Part shown: positions 1-9,380 of the stretch, piece after piece
Position numbering within the stretch: position 1 is the stretch's first letter
How the letters are laid out: the number at the start of each line of letters is the position of its first letter
From: Pristionchus mayeri
Taxonomy: Eukaryota; Nematoda; Chromadorea; Rhabditida; Neodiplogasteridae
Reading direction: 5' to 3'
Assembly: GCA_036245805.1 (NCBI GenBank)
Contig: BTRK01000001.1
Span: 14,012,001-14,076,000 of the forward strand
Length of the DNA stretch: 64,000 nt
Made by a program: the position numbers and the translations under genes
Notes under the pieces: model-generated
Database searches by the model: none
Told to the model about the DNA's origin: nothing
What the model saw: the letters and a program-made list of their open reading frames with translations, nothing else

Positions 1-193
1 GCATGACGTGGATCGCCAGTCGCCGTATCTACTGATTCAATTACTCTAGAACTATCGCATTACCGCACTGCAACTCGTCCCATGCACAATTGTGATATCT
101 TTGTTGCACTTTGGTTCCTGAGTTTTATCCCAACTGCTTAGCTGAAAGTCTTTCTGACCGACGTGAGAAAGTGAGGAATGGAGCTTGAAGCAG

Positions 194-384
194 GCGCTAA
201 CTCCGCCCCCTCAGATTGCCCGTTTCTCGCATCTCTCTGCCCCGGCGCGTGCAGAGAGCATCGCAGACAGGCTACCTCTCGCTCACCCTCTTCATTCGAA
301 AATCGTAAATTCAAGGGTCTCACGCCGAGACCCAGGTGCCAATTGTGCAATTTTTGGCTACCCTCCGCGCTATGGAGGGTTACC
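194..384 (+). repeat. Structured repeat, copy 1 (Sm-site-like RNA family)
   Basis: Begins with GCGCTAACTCCGCCCC. A stem CTCTCTGC/GCAGAGAG encloses a CCCGGCGCGT loop, followed by a GGGTCTC/GAGACCC stem, then CAATTTTTGGCT and a terminal hairpin ACCCTCC/GGAGGGT. The order stem-loops, AATTTTTGG, hairpin resembles the 3' half of Sm-class RNAs (snRNA, SL RNA, SmY). I could not match it to a specific known RNA, so transcription is inference. Confidence 0.6.
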
Positions 385-1041
385 CTTGATCAAGCATGAG
401 AAAGTGATATGTCGTCGAGCTGTGAGAGAGATCAAAGATCAAAATTTCCCGGAATCGAAAATCTTCCATTCGAGATGAAACTGGTAAAATCCGCTTGTTC
501 GCAAGGCATGTGAGAGAGAGCATCGATAGATGGAGACGTACGGTAGCTTCGATTTTTACATCTTTATTGGGTTCGGCACCAGTCGCCGTATCCAGATCCT
601 CGGAAATGAGCTGGCAATGCCAGCAGAATGAGTTCAGTAAACTGCAAATTCGAGTGCCACGTTCGTCCCCTGATAGTATCGCGCCGGCGTTCCCCCACTG
701 GCCCAGGCGACCAAATTTTGATAAGCCATCACCGACGGGCGTGGCAGCAAGGAAAGGAAAGGATCCGTGTAAGGGAATATAAAATCCTCCATAGCAAATC
801 GAGTTGAGAAAATGCATCTCTCTCTTTTTCTCATAGTCTCTCCGAGATGAGTACTAACACTGCTGTTTCCGAATGCCCGGATGCCTGGATGTAATCTCAT
901 GTACCACATGTACCATAACCAAGTACCACCGAATTCTGACCTACCGTAACTCATGGTACCGTATTCCTAGCGCTGCTCACACACCGACTCCAATTTCTGC
1001 CTATTTTGCGTTCATTTGTGCGGAAGGACATAATAAAGCAC

Positions 1042-1194
1042 GTGCTAACTCCGCCCCCTCAACGCGCCCTTTTCTCGTATCTTTCTGCCCCGGCGTGTGC
1101 AGAGAGCATCGCGGGCAGGTTACCTCGTGCTCGCCCTGTCCCATCGTGAACCGTACTCACAGGGCCTCTGGAGACCCTCCGCAGTGGAGGGTTG
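1042..1194 (+). repeat. Structured repeat, copy 2 (lacks the Sm-like site)
   Basis: Shares the 5' block (GTGCTAACTCCGCCCC), the CTTTCTGC/GCAGAGAG stem-loop and the GCGGGCAGGTTACC block with the other copies. The segment carrying AATTTTTGG is missing: GAGACC runs directly into the CCTCCGCAGTGGAGG terminal hairpin. It looks like a deleted or degenerate member. Confidence 0.6.
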
Positions 1195-1560
1195 CGTCTG
1201 GTGAAAGCTGTGCTCACGGCAGGATGAGCGGCGTATCGTCACATGAGAGAGAGCCGTACGATTTCTCAATCGAATCTTAACAGCTCGAGATGTTACTGAA
1301 AAATGAAGTGGAATCCGATTGATATCACTGCATTCTACATGGAGAGGTCGAGAGATTAGTGAAAGAAAGAGAAATAACTCTTTCGAAAGTTCATGCCGGC
1401 TGCTTGCCAACAAAATGATCAATCACAAATTATGAGGTCAAAGATCACTTCATCGGGAATTCTTGAGTTTCCGTAATAGGCGAGTGCAAATCACAGGTAG
1501 ACAAACGAGAAGAGAATAACTGCGTTTCAATGTGTTTGGAATAGGCATGGAGCAATGGTC

Positions 1561-1637
1561 TCGCTCTCTCCAAATCGCACACTCTCTCTTCGAGTAGAGA
1601 GACGAGAGAGCATGCAAATCGAGGAGAGTCAGACCAT
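1561..1637. repeat. GAGAGTCAGAC palindrome copy
   Basis: Imperfect inverted repeat of about 75 bases. The left arm reads ATGGTCTCGCTCTCTCC...CACACTCTCTC and the right arm GAGAGCATGCAAAT...GAGAGTCAGACCAT. The same arrangement (GTCTGACTCTC, TTTGCAC, CTCTCTCG, then the complement) recurs many times between 1.5 and 31 kb, and again near 60.7 kb, so it is a dispersed family. Confidence 0.65.
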
Positions 1638-2264
1638 TACTCTAGGCATATGGGTTCGCAAGAAATGACGCTTCATTCTGTTCTAACTTGTCAGATTTGA
1701 GAGGAAGATAGAGAAAGCAGAATGAACCGAGCCATTTCTTGCGTAGTCATCTCTTGTTTGGATACAATAGAGAGAAATGACAGTGAATGTGCGTTGCAAA
1801 AGGTCAGTCATGGAAAGAAGGAGAAGATAAAGCAGAATAGGTTTCCTGAGAAGATTTCAGCATGAGCGACTAGATTGTAGACGGTATTAGGGGTGTTTTT
1901 GAACAAGAGAAGGGTGAACAGAGATAACAGGGCAATTTTTTTGCTCTCCTCAGTTTGCACACACTCTCACATGGTAGAGAAAGCGAGAGATCATGCGAAA
2001 TGAAGAGAGTCAGATAAAGAAAACATGGAAACAATGTAGATTTTTGTCACTATCATTGATGCGTCTGCGTAGTGGAGGAGGCGAGGGTGATGACTGGAGT
2101 GGAGGCGAAAAGGGCGAATTCTCATGAAAACAATGAGAAAGAGAATAAATGATTCGAGATTTTCTGCACAACCTGAAGGGTCTGGGTAGTTTTCGACATT
2201 GGTTGTGAGAGGGTTGAATAGAGGAAACTTCGAATATAGGGAATACGATAAATTATGGACGTTC

Positions 2265-5200
2265 TCAGTCGCTGTCATTGCTTCGTCGTCGTCTTGGAGG
2301 AGGCGAAGGAGGGAGGGTTATGACGGGGGTGGAGGCACCGGAGGGAGCGACCTCACGGGAGTCCTTGGTGAAGGCAGGTGGCGGTGCCTGGAGAAAGTAG
2401 TTCATTACATGCTCGGTGGTATGTGTCTTTTAGAGATTAGATGCATGGAAGCTGCCCAGTCACATTACAACAGAATCAATATTCTCTTTAGAAATAACGA
2501 TGATATCAATTCTTCGATTTCGATCATGGGAAATTGTGAGAATTTGAGACCCGCGCCTCGAACTCTCTCCAATTCCCACCCTCTCTCGCTCAGTCAAGCC
2601 GGAGAGAGTTCATGATGAATCATGATAGTCAGGCTAAACCACTCACCTCAATGGACGGATCCTGCCTCCGAGGCACGACGATAGGTGGGTGAATGGGCGG
2701 GAGGGAATGGAGTGATCGTTGATCTTTGATCTCCGGTCTCTGATCGGGAGGGTGGGCGGGCGCGACGGCTGGGGAGGTCTGGAAAGCAGTTGTTGTTTTC
2801 GTTTAATTTTAGCATGTTAGAAGCGCCTGAAAGGGCAATATCTTAAAAGACTGAGTCAATCTATTGCGTGTGGTAAGCATAAAGCTGACAGAACGAGTAG
2901 CCTGGAGTTCAATTCCTACGAAACATGTTGCTTGCAATTCTAGTCGTCTGCGCAAGCTTCAACCCATGAAAGTAGAGAATCGAAATTAGAAGGAAAGGTG
3001 AAACGCAAGCGAACATATGTATAGATCGCACGATTCACCTATTCTTTCTCTTCGGCAGCAGGCTGAATGCAAATTTTATGAAACTAGGGTAAAAAATTGA
3101 AAATCATTAGTTAATTAAATAAATAAAGTTCACCTGTTCCGTCTTCACGTAGTGGTCGAAATTACATAGCAACAGCATCGTCAGCAGGAAGTTAACGATG
3201 AAGAGAATGATGGAGAGGATCTGGAGTACGGTAACTGATCGAAAACTGAATGATTACGGTAATTGATGGATAGATAACTTATAGAGTACGGTAACTCCCG
3301 GATCGATATCTGATGGAGTACGATAACTCTCTGAATGATAACTAATTGATGGACCGAAAACTATTGGCTTACGGTAACTTTCGGATCGATAATTGATCGA
3401 TTGCGGTAATTGAGAAATCGATATTGGTTACGGTACCATGCAGATGACGACGCGCGTGATGCCGTTCTTGTTGCTGTCGGAGCGGACAACGTACCAGATC
3501 TGGAAGATCAGAGATCAAAGATCAGGGAATATTTTAGTTAGAAATTCTCCTTATTGCAGGGATCGTTACGCAAGAAAAGACACTTTTCGTTCTCCCAAAC
3601 CTGCGCGAACTTTGAAAATTCAGAATTGGTCTTTTTCCTCACAGGCACTAACAGACTGCCGTAAGAGTGATGGGGCTGCTCTAGATCAATAGCCTAAGAT
3701 CAAGAATCAAACCTCGATCGCGGACGCGAATGCGCACAGAAAGACGACACCCACGAACAGGGAGATAATCTGTGAGGGAGATTATCGATTGATCGAGACG
3801 AAATACAGTAATCAGAGCACGGTAGCTTCAGTTGTTCATTGATTGATTAGATGCCCAATGGATTGAGTCTAACTCTATCGATTATTTGCCGAGTGATACA
3901 TCGAAATCATGCCCTTTTGATCTACCGTATCGTTACCGTAATCTTCTTCAAGCTCTCGATCTTGGCTCTCGAAGCGCACGTCCTGATCAACAGCAGCGAA
4001 GCGGTTACCGTAACCGAAGCGACGAGAAAAATCAATACCGCTGTCTGCCAGCCGCGGTCCTGTAACGACAAGATTATGGCAGGCAATTCGCGAAACTATG
4101 CACTTGAGTTTCGAGCTTTGGAATTGGGATGCGTTTCATCGTGTTCTTTTTAGTGAGATTGAGGGCATCATTCTGATTAGACCGGCCTCAGCGAGTGCAA
4201 TCAAAATAACAACTTGTAAAACCCAACTGTGCGAATGTGAACAGGGAAAAAACCTCAATAAATTAATCTCTTTAATCTGTTATCTCTTGCCACGCCTGAA
4301 TGTGAGAGAGAACGCGAATAATTAAGGGCATTCGGTCGGATGAGAACTATGACGTCATTCCGCTTTTGAATATCAAAGGCGGCATGACGTCATTGTTCCC
4401 ATCCGAGCATCACAGATCAAACGGCGAGAGAAGGAATGGGGAGAGAAGGGAGAGAAGCACGCGCTAACTCCGCCCACTGGGGGCGTCTCCCTATCGCATC
4501 TCTCTACCCCGGCGCGTGTAGAGAGCACCGCGAGCAGGCATACCCTCGCTCTCACCCCTCGTCGAGAAGACTTTTGTGTTCAGGGCCTCCAACGAGACCC
4601 CCAGAAAATTTTTGGCTACCCTCCGCGCAAAGGAGGGTTACTATTGCGGAAGCTATGCTCCTTTTAGCAGATCGTTCTGCGGTTTTTCACCTTTTCCATG
4701 ATTGAAAGGGAAAACGCCTAATTTAGCACGTTTTATGTACCTGTTTCTTGTATTTTTATATCGTTCTATCCATTTTCTGGCATGAAGACTGAAAAAAACA
4801 GAAAGGCTTGCCTGGAATATCAACTGCATGTACACATCGCCCTCCTCGCCCCATCGCATGCCGACACAGAGAATCGCTGCGAAGTTTATGAGCTGAAATT
4901 GTTAAAAATATCTTATTTTCGAAATATTTTTGGTAATTGGTCTTAATTAGTCCATCTGCAGCGAAGTTCGTGAGCTGCAAATGAGTGAACAAGTTCAGAA
5001 GAGTTTTCCGTTGAATAGGAATGGTTTCCTTCTGCGCGCTCTCTCACCGTTCGGCGACAGACAAGAATGACGAAAGTCATTGCTTTCGAATCCATCCATT
5101 TTAGCAATAGAAAACATCGGATGAGAACTATGACGTCATGCCGTTTTTGGAATGACGTCATTGTTCTCATCCGACCTCGTTCTGACCGGCCCGAGAGCAC

Positions 5201-6460
5201 CCGAATGAAGCGATCGGCCGCCTTTTCGCCATCATCACTACTGGATATTTCAGAAGAGCCCAATCACTTTTTTCGATTGGCTTTCTTACATCAGAAACAA
5301 TGATAATCGGCAAGAGATCCGGGGAAAGAGCCGAATGAGTAACGCGCTAACTCCGCCCCCTCAGCGTGCCTCCTTATCGCGTCTCTCTACCCCGGCGCGT
5401 GCAGAGAGCACCGCGGGCAGGTTACCTCGCGCTTACCCCGTCCTTTCGTACACCGTAACAAACGCAGGGCCTCAACCCGAGACCCGGTGCCAATTTTTGG
5501 AAATCCTCCGCGCATAGGAGGGTTATTGGTCGGGTCAACTATGATCTAATGGTTGGGTGAAGCAGCCAGCTGCACACGTTTGCCTGTTGTTTGTTACATT
5601 TCTTGCCTCTACTTTCTAAAACTTTCTTGCCTCACCAAGGCGCCCACCCATTGGGCACGAGGAATTGGTAGTCGTTGTAAATATCACGCAGGTAAATAGG
5701 TCTGGCGAAAGGTGGGCACTCCGGACTGAATCTGCCCAAATTGACACTGGCCTAGCAGTGTTCTCCCGCGAGCCCAGTCTCGAAGACGGGATGTGCCTTT
5801 ACCTTTGTTTACTTTCTAATAACTGCAAAGGAGCTGATTTCGAAATACCTTTGAAGAGTTTACTTTCTCAATTTCAATCACTTTCTCTCTCTTTGGTTAG
5901 AGGGAACGAGAGAGAGAGAGAGAGAGAAAAGAGAGCATGGGAAATGAAGAGAGTCTGCACTTACCACCGAGACGATGTTGAGAATGCCAATGGGCGAGGT
6001 GAGATACGTCTGCAGCATCACTGGAGCATCGGGTGTGACAGCGAACTGAAATCAATGAGTGGCATACTGTAATAGGATACTGTTGTTGGGATGAAATCGA
6101 CCGATAATCACGGTGAATGATATTTTGAAAGAAGGATGGCCAAGGATCGAGGTATGAGAGATGATTGTTTTTGTAATTGTGTGTGCCAATGAAATCAACT
6201 ACATGACGAGTGAGTCTCTTTTTAGCAAGTTATTTTTTTAGCAAGTTCGTGAAACATAAGTTATCGATCTGCTGAATGGGCACTACGCCGGATGAGAATT
6301 ATGACGTCATGCCGCCTTTGATATATCAAAGGCAGCATGACGTCATATTTCTCATCCAACCTAGTGCCGATGAATGGCGTGAAAATGGAGTAAGAGCAAA
6401 ACGCGAAATCGATCATCCAATTCCGTGACAATCACCTACTCGAGTGCGAACGGTAGACAT
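2265..6460 (-). CDS. MARVEL-type tetraspan membrane protein
   Basis: Nine exons, all in phase 0, read on the minus strand: 6460-6440, 6045-5965, 4892-4812, 4059-3937, 3769-3713, 3499-3437, 3220-3134, 2778-2647 and 2387-2265; 255 residues. The start MSTVRTR follows a trans-splice-like acceptor (GACAG at 6469) by 8 bases. Four hydrophobic helices are visible: ILNIVSVLINFAAILCVG (about residues 25-45), AVLIFLVASVTVTASLLLI (about 70-88), IISLFVGVVFLCAFASAI (about 103-121) and ILSIILFIVNFLLTMLLL (about 144-161). The YLTSPIGIL run before helix 1 is like the entry to a MARVEL domain, whose members shape vesicle and junction membranes. The last 90 residues are Pro/Ser/Arg-rich and cytosolic by topology. 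The family call rests on helix layout; another tetraspan family is possible. The intron after 4812 starts with GC (CAG|GCAAGC). Introns contain palindromes and two structured-repeat copies. Confidence 0.82.
4334..4406. mobile_element. TGACGTCA palindrome (MITE-like), copy 1
   Basis: Fold-back of about 73 bases: CGGATGAGAACTATGACGTC on the left, GCGGCATGACGTCATTG...CATCCGAG on the right, with an AATATC centre. It lies in the MARVEL gene's intron, 55 bases before structured-repeat copy 3. Confidence 0.8.
4461..4641 (+). repeat. Structured repeat, copy 3 (Sm-site-like RNA family)
   Basis: Contains GCGCTAACTCCGCCC, the stem CTCTCTAC/GTAGAGAG, the GGGCCTC/GAGACCC element, AAAATTTTTGGCT and the terminal hairpin ACCCTCC-GCGCAAA-GGAGGGT. 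Compared with copy 1, both sides of the first stem have changed (G-C to A-T), so pairing is kept. It lies antisense within an intron of the MARVEL-type gene. Confidence 0.65.
5116..5176. mobile_element. TGACGTCA palindrome (MITE-like), copy 2
   Basis: Short member of about 61 bases with arms ATGAGAACTATGACGTCATG and AATGACGTCATTGTTCTCAT. The central CCTTTGATATATCAAAGG section of the full-length members is deleted. Intronic. Confidence 0.8.
5344..5526 (+). repeat. Structured repeat, copy 4 (Sm-site-like RNA family)
   Basis: Closest to a consensus member: GCGCTAACTCCGCCCC, the CTCTCTAC/GCAGAGAG stem-loop (one A-C mismatch), GCGGGCAGGTTACCTCGCGC, GGGCCTC/GAGACCC, then CCAATTTTTGGA and ATCCTCC-GCGCATA-GGAGGGT. 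Intronic and antisense to the MARVEL-type gene. Confidence 0.65.
6280..6368. mobile_element. TGACGTCA palindrome (MITE-like), copy 3
   Basis: Near full-length member of about 89 bases: GCACTACGCCGGATGAGAAT at the left, GACGTCATATTTCTCATCC...CTAGTGC at the right, with the TTTGATATATCAAA centre intact. It lies in the first intron of the MARVEL-type gene. Confidence 0.85.
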
Positions 6461-6562
6461 GAGTGAAACTGTCAATTTCTCAGAATTGGAAAGTGCTGGA
6501 AAACAAGGTGGACGGAAAGCCGCGACGGCGATATTGGATGGAGGAGAGAGAGGCAACGGTTA

Positions 6563-6698
6563 AGCGTGCTCTCTCGTATTTCCACACTCTCTCGCCTTCT
6601 CTGACCGGAGTATTAGTCTGACTCTCTCGATATCGCCTGCTCTCTCGCACTGTCTGACCGGCGAGAGAGCGTGCAAAATGATGAGAGTCAGACCATTG
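6563..6698. repeat. GAGAGTCAGAC palindromes, nested or tandem pair
   Basis: Two overlapping copies of the palindrome: GCTCTCTCGTATTTCCACAC...TCTGACCGG, then GTCTGACTCTC...GCTCTCTCGCACTGTCTGACC with CGAGAGAGCGTGCAAAATGA and GAGAGTCAGACCA closing it. The right arm is the cleanest in the window and helps define the consensus. Confidence 0.65.
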
Positions 6699-6867
6699 TT
6701 CAGCAGGGAGAATTGAGAGGGTCGAAGCATTACCAGATGCAATGATTCAGCAACGAATCAGCGATATATTGGAACAGCGAGGAACGCTCGGACACTTCTC
6801 ATTTAGCGTCTAGAACAAAAAGTTGTACACAAAATTTGCGATTAGTCGTTGCGGCGTTCTGCAAGAG

Positions 6868-6946
6868 TTCAGACTCTCCTCATTTTGCACACTCTCTCGC
6901 AGGTTAGAGAAAGCGAGAGATCATGAAAACAGGATAGAGTGAGATG
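6868..6946. repeat. GAGAGTCAGAC palindrome copy
   Basis: Left arm CAGACTCTCCTCATTTTGCA with CACTCTCTCGCAGG, right arm GTTAGAGAAAGCGAGAGATC, followed by a diverged end. It lies in the intergenic region. Confidence 0.6.
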
Positions 6947-7510
6947 ATAACCCTGAACAGCAATTGATTAGTGAAGCAATCGGAACAAATTTAGCAAGAA
7001 AAGTGCTGAAAACGGAGAAAATGTAGGAGAAACTGCATAACAAGATTCTATCCAGGTGCACAAACGCGCGAATGCGATGTTCTGAATCGACGTGCGCTGG
7101 CGAAATCGCTGTTCTTGAATGAAAAAAATGCAAAAAGAGAAAGAAAATTGGCGTAGTTCGCTCGATAATAGCATGTTTGTCATAATGAAAGTGCAAAAAT
7201 GAGAAAAATGAAAAGGAGTTGTTTTCAGTACGAATGATCAATGGCAGGGGAGAGAAGGTGGTGGTTTGGAGGTATACTTAGGGTATTTACGGGCCAACGG
7301 AAGGCCGGGGTTGGCCCGGGAGACCAGCCGCCCCTTCTTCTCTCCTCCCTTCAGAGGACTCAGCTGAGAATGGGGTAAAGGTAGAGGAAACTCTCTCAAT
7401 TCTGCGTGCTCTCTCGCTTCTGGGCGATCTTTTAGAGCAAGATGTGAAGGGGAGAGAGGGGAGAATCTGCTGGTTTGACGGGAAAAAACATAATAGGCAG
7501 GTTGGGGAAT

Positions 7511-7595
7511 GGCAGCGTCTGACTCTCTTCAAATTGTGTGCTCTCTAGCAGGTCAGACAAGGCGAAAGAGTACGTGAACTGGAGAGAGTCAGACA
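7511..7595. repeat. GAGAGTCAGAC palindrome copy
   Basis: Left arm CGTCTGACTCTCTTCAAATT with GTGCTCTCT, centre GCAGGTCAGAC, right arm ending GGAGAGAGTCAGACA. Both termini are preserved as inverted GTCTGACTCTC. Confidence 0.65.
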
Positions 7596-9378
7596 TGGAT
7601 GGGAATGAGAGGCGTTCTAGTAGGTCGTAGCTTTCTGACTGATGTAGAGGTGCTTTGTGAAATGAGCATACAAATGAAATTCTGAAGGTTATCATTGACT
7701 CTTTCTGAAGATATTCCCTCGTAGCTTTCTATGAAGTAAGAGGGAATGATGTGTCACAGGGGCGTATCTCTCCATTTGCCACACTCTCGTTCTCCCTAAC
7801 CGGAAAGGGGGAGCGAAAATGAGTGAGAGAGTTTATGGCGTGCATAGGTTCAATACGAAATGGGGAGAATGAGAGAAGATCGGTCGGCCAACTGTGAAGG
7901 TTAGGCAGAGGTAGAGAGAACGCAAAATGGAGAGAGTCAGACGAATTTGAGAATAAATTAGATGTTCTCGTAATTCCAGTGAAAATTCTTAATGAAAGTT
8001 CTAATGTAATCGTAGAGAGTCTGCCAATTGTATCCTACGAAGGAGAACCAGTGAAAATGTGAGTCCACGCATAAATTTCAGTGGCACATTGAATGCGATG
8101 GGGGAACGCGACAATGGGAATCATTCATGTGTGTCCAAGCCGCTGTCCTGTGCACTACCCCCACAATTTGGGCACAATAGTTCGTAATTCTGGCAAACGT
8201 CTCTTCAGTCTACACACTCTCTATCAGTAGAGAGATTCCTGGAATTGACGAGACGCCGACCAGAAATATTAAATATAAAGGACGAAACACTGTGGGAGAG
8301 AGAAGGATTTGTACTGCCCGGTAAGAACCGAAATGATTCTGAATTTTAATGCATGTGTGAGAAGTGCAAAGGACAGGTCATAATCTGACACAATCGGAGC
8401 TCTCGGATGAAATCGCGAGCACGATTTACCCTTTAACCGATTCAGTTTCGAAGTTGCTTTGGCGATGACATGCTTAAATTTTGAAGAGCGGGAATATTTT
8501 CATTAGTACACATCTCAGTGAGAGTACGGTATATCGGTAACCGTCACATTTTTGAGTTTCGGAATAAAATCAGATTTAATTGCAATCATGCTTGGATTTT
8601 TATTGTTGAGATGAATCAAAAATGAGATTATTTTGAACAATTAGACTATTTAAATTTTAATCAGAAAAATAGCTAGTTCGCAATATTTTTCAAGATACCG
8701 TATGGAGTGCGCTCACATTTTTGTGCGGTTCGTCAAAAGGCGTCGAGCCACAGTATGCCACACAAAAGTCTCTCTTTTTTTCGTGTTCTTCCTCGTTCCT
8801 TCGTTCGCTTTTTGTCACGTTATTTGTCCCCGCTCGTTTGGCTAGACCACGTGCATTCGCGCAATCCCTTTCCATTTCGTCGACAGGTTTCTACCCCGAC
8901 CTCGCTGAGGTTTCCCCTAGTCTGCTACGAGTTTCAACTGGTTTGCTCAAAGTTTTTCGGTGCCTGCGCCCGAAAGTGTTCCGCTCTCGACCAAATTCAA
9001 TTTCCCTCTTTACCCCTATTCTTTCGCCCACATTTTTGCTCCTTTAGTCGCCATGCTTCATGCAGGAATGTGGGGTTATCTCGGCACAATGTCTTGTTTG
9101 TCCAAGCCCTTCCCTCCGATCAATGGCTTTTTATTTTCGTCCCCACACGTTCTCTGGCTAGCACGCGCTGAACTGATAAGCGTTATAAGATCAATTTCAA
9201 CTTGCTTAAGCTCAATCGAGTTCTAGTTGATGAAATTTAACCACAATTTGCTCGGTTTTTACCAACGTTCTCGGTCATAAACCGTTCTGCTCATTTCTCT
9301 GCATACTTTCGTCTGTTCTTCATCTGTATTATTATAAATTTAAGCTTATAAAATAAATAATCTATAAATATCGTTCAG

Positions 9379-9380
9379 AA
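9379..9380 (+). promoter_or_regulatory. Probable SL trans-splice acceptor of RNF19 gene
   Basis: TCGTTCAG ends at 9378 and the ATG of the first exon begins at 9380, leaving a one-base 5' leader. A 3' splice site with no upstream exon, directly before the ATG, is the usual sign of spliced-leader addition in nematodes. Inferred, not proven. Confidence 0.55.

Larger units (their letters stand above)
1..2264. other. Gene-poor flank with repeats
   Basis: No reading frame here shows exon-like structure, codon bias or a recognisable family. The stretch holds two copies of the structured repeat (194-384 and 1042-1194), palindromes of the GAGAGTCAGAC family (about 1561-1637 and 1940-2015) and otherwise unstructured AG/CT-rich DNA. 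It lies downstream of the minus-strand MARVEL-type gene and may include its 3' UTR, but I found no convincing minus-strand AATAAA close to the stop. Confidence 0.6.
6461..9379. promoter_or_regulatory. Divergent intergenic region between MARVEL and RNF19 genes
   Basis: The two flanking genes point away from each other, so this 2.9 kb should hold both promoters. I see no TATA-like or other element I can name. Much of it is GAGAGTCAGAC palindrome copies (6563-6698, 6868-6946, 7511-7595 and remnants to about 7950), then plain AT-rich and CT-rich DNA. Reading frames between 8700 and 9230 lack splice structure and family similarity. Confidence 0.45.

Noticed and set aside
2199..2615. Plus-strand frame of 138 codons
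   Set aside because: Antisense to the terminal exon of the MARVEL-type gene, which has a proper acceptor and stop on the minus strand.
8707..9226. Overlapping plus-strand frames of 88-154 codons upstream of RNF19
   Set aside because: Three frames are open at once in CT-rich DNA, with no codon bias, no acceptor at a start and no similarity I recognise.
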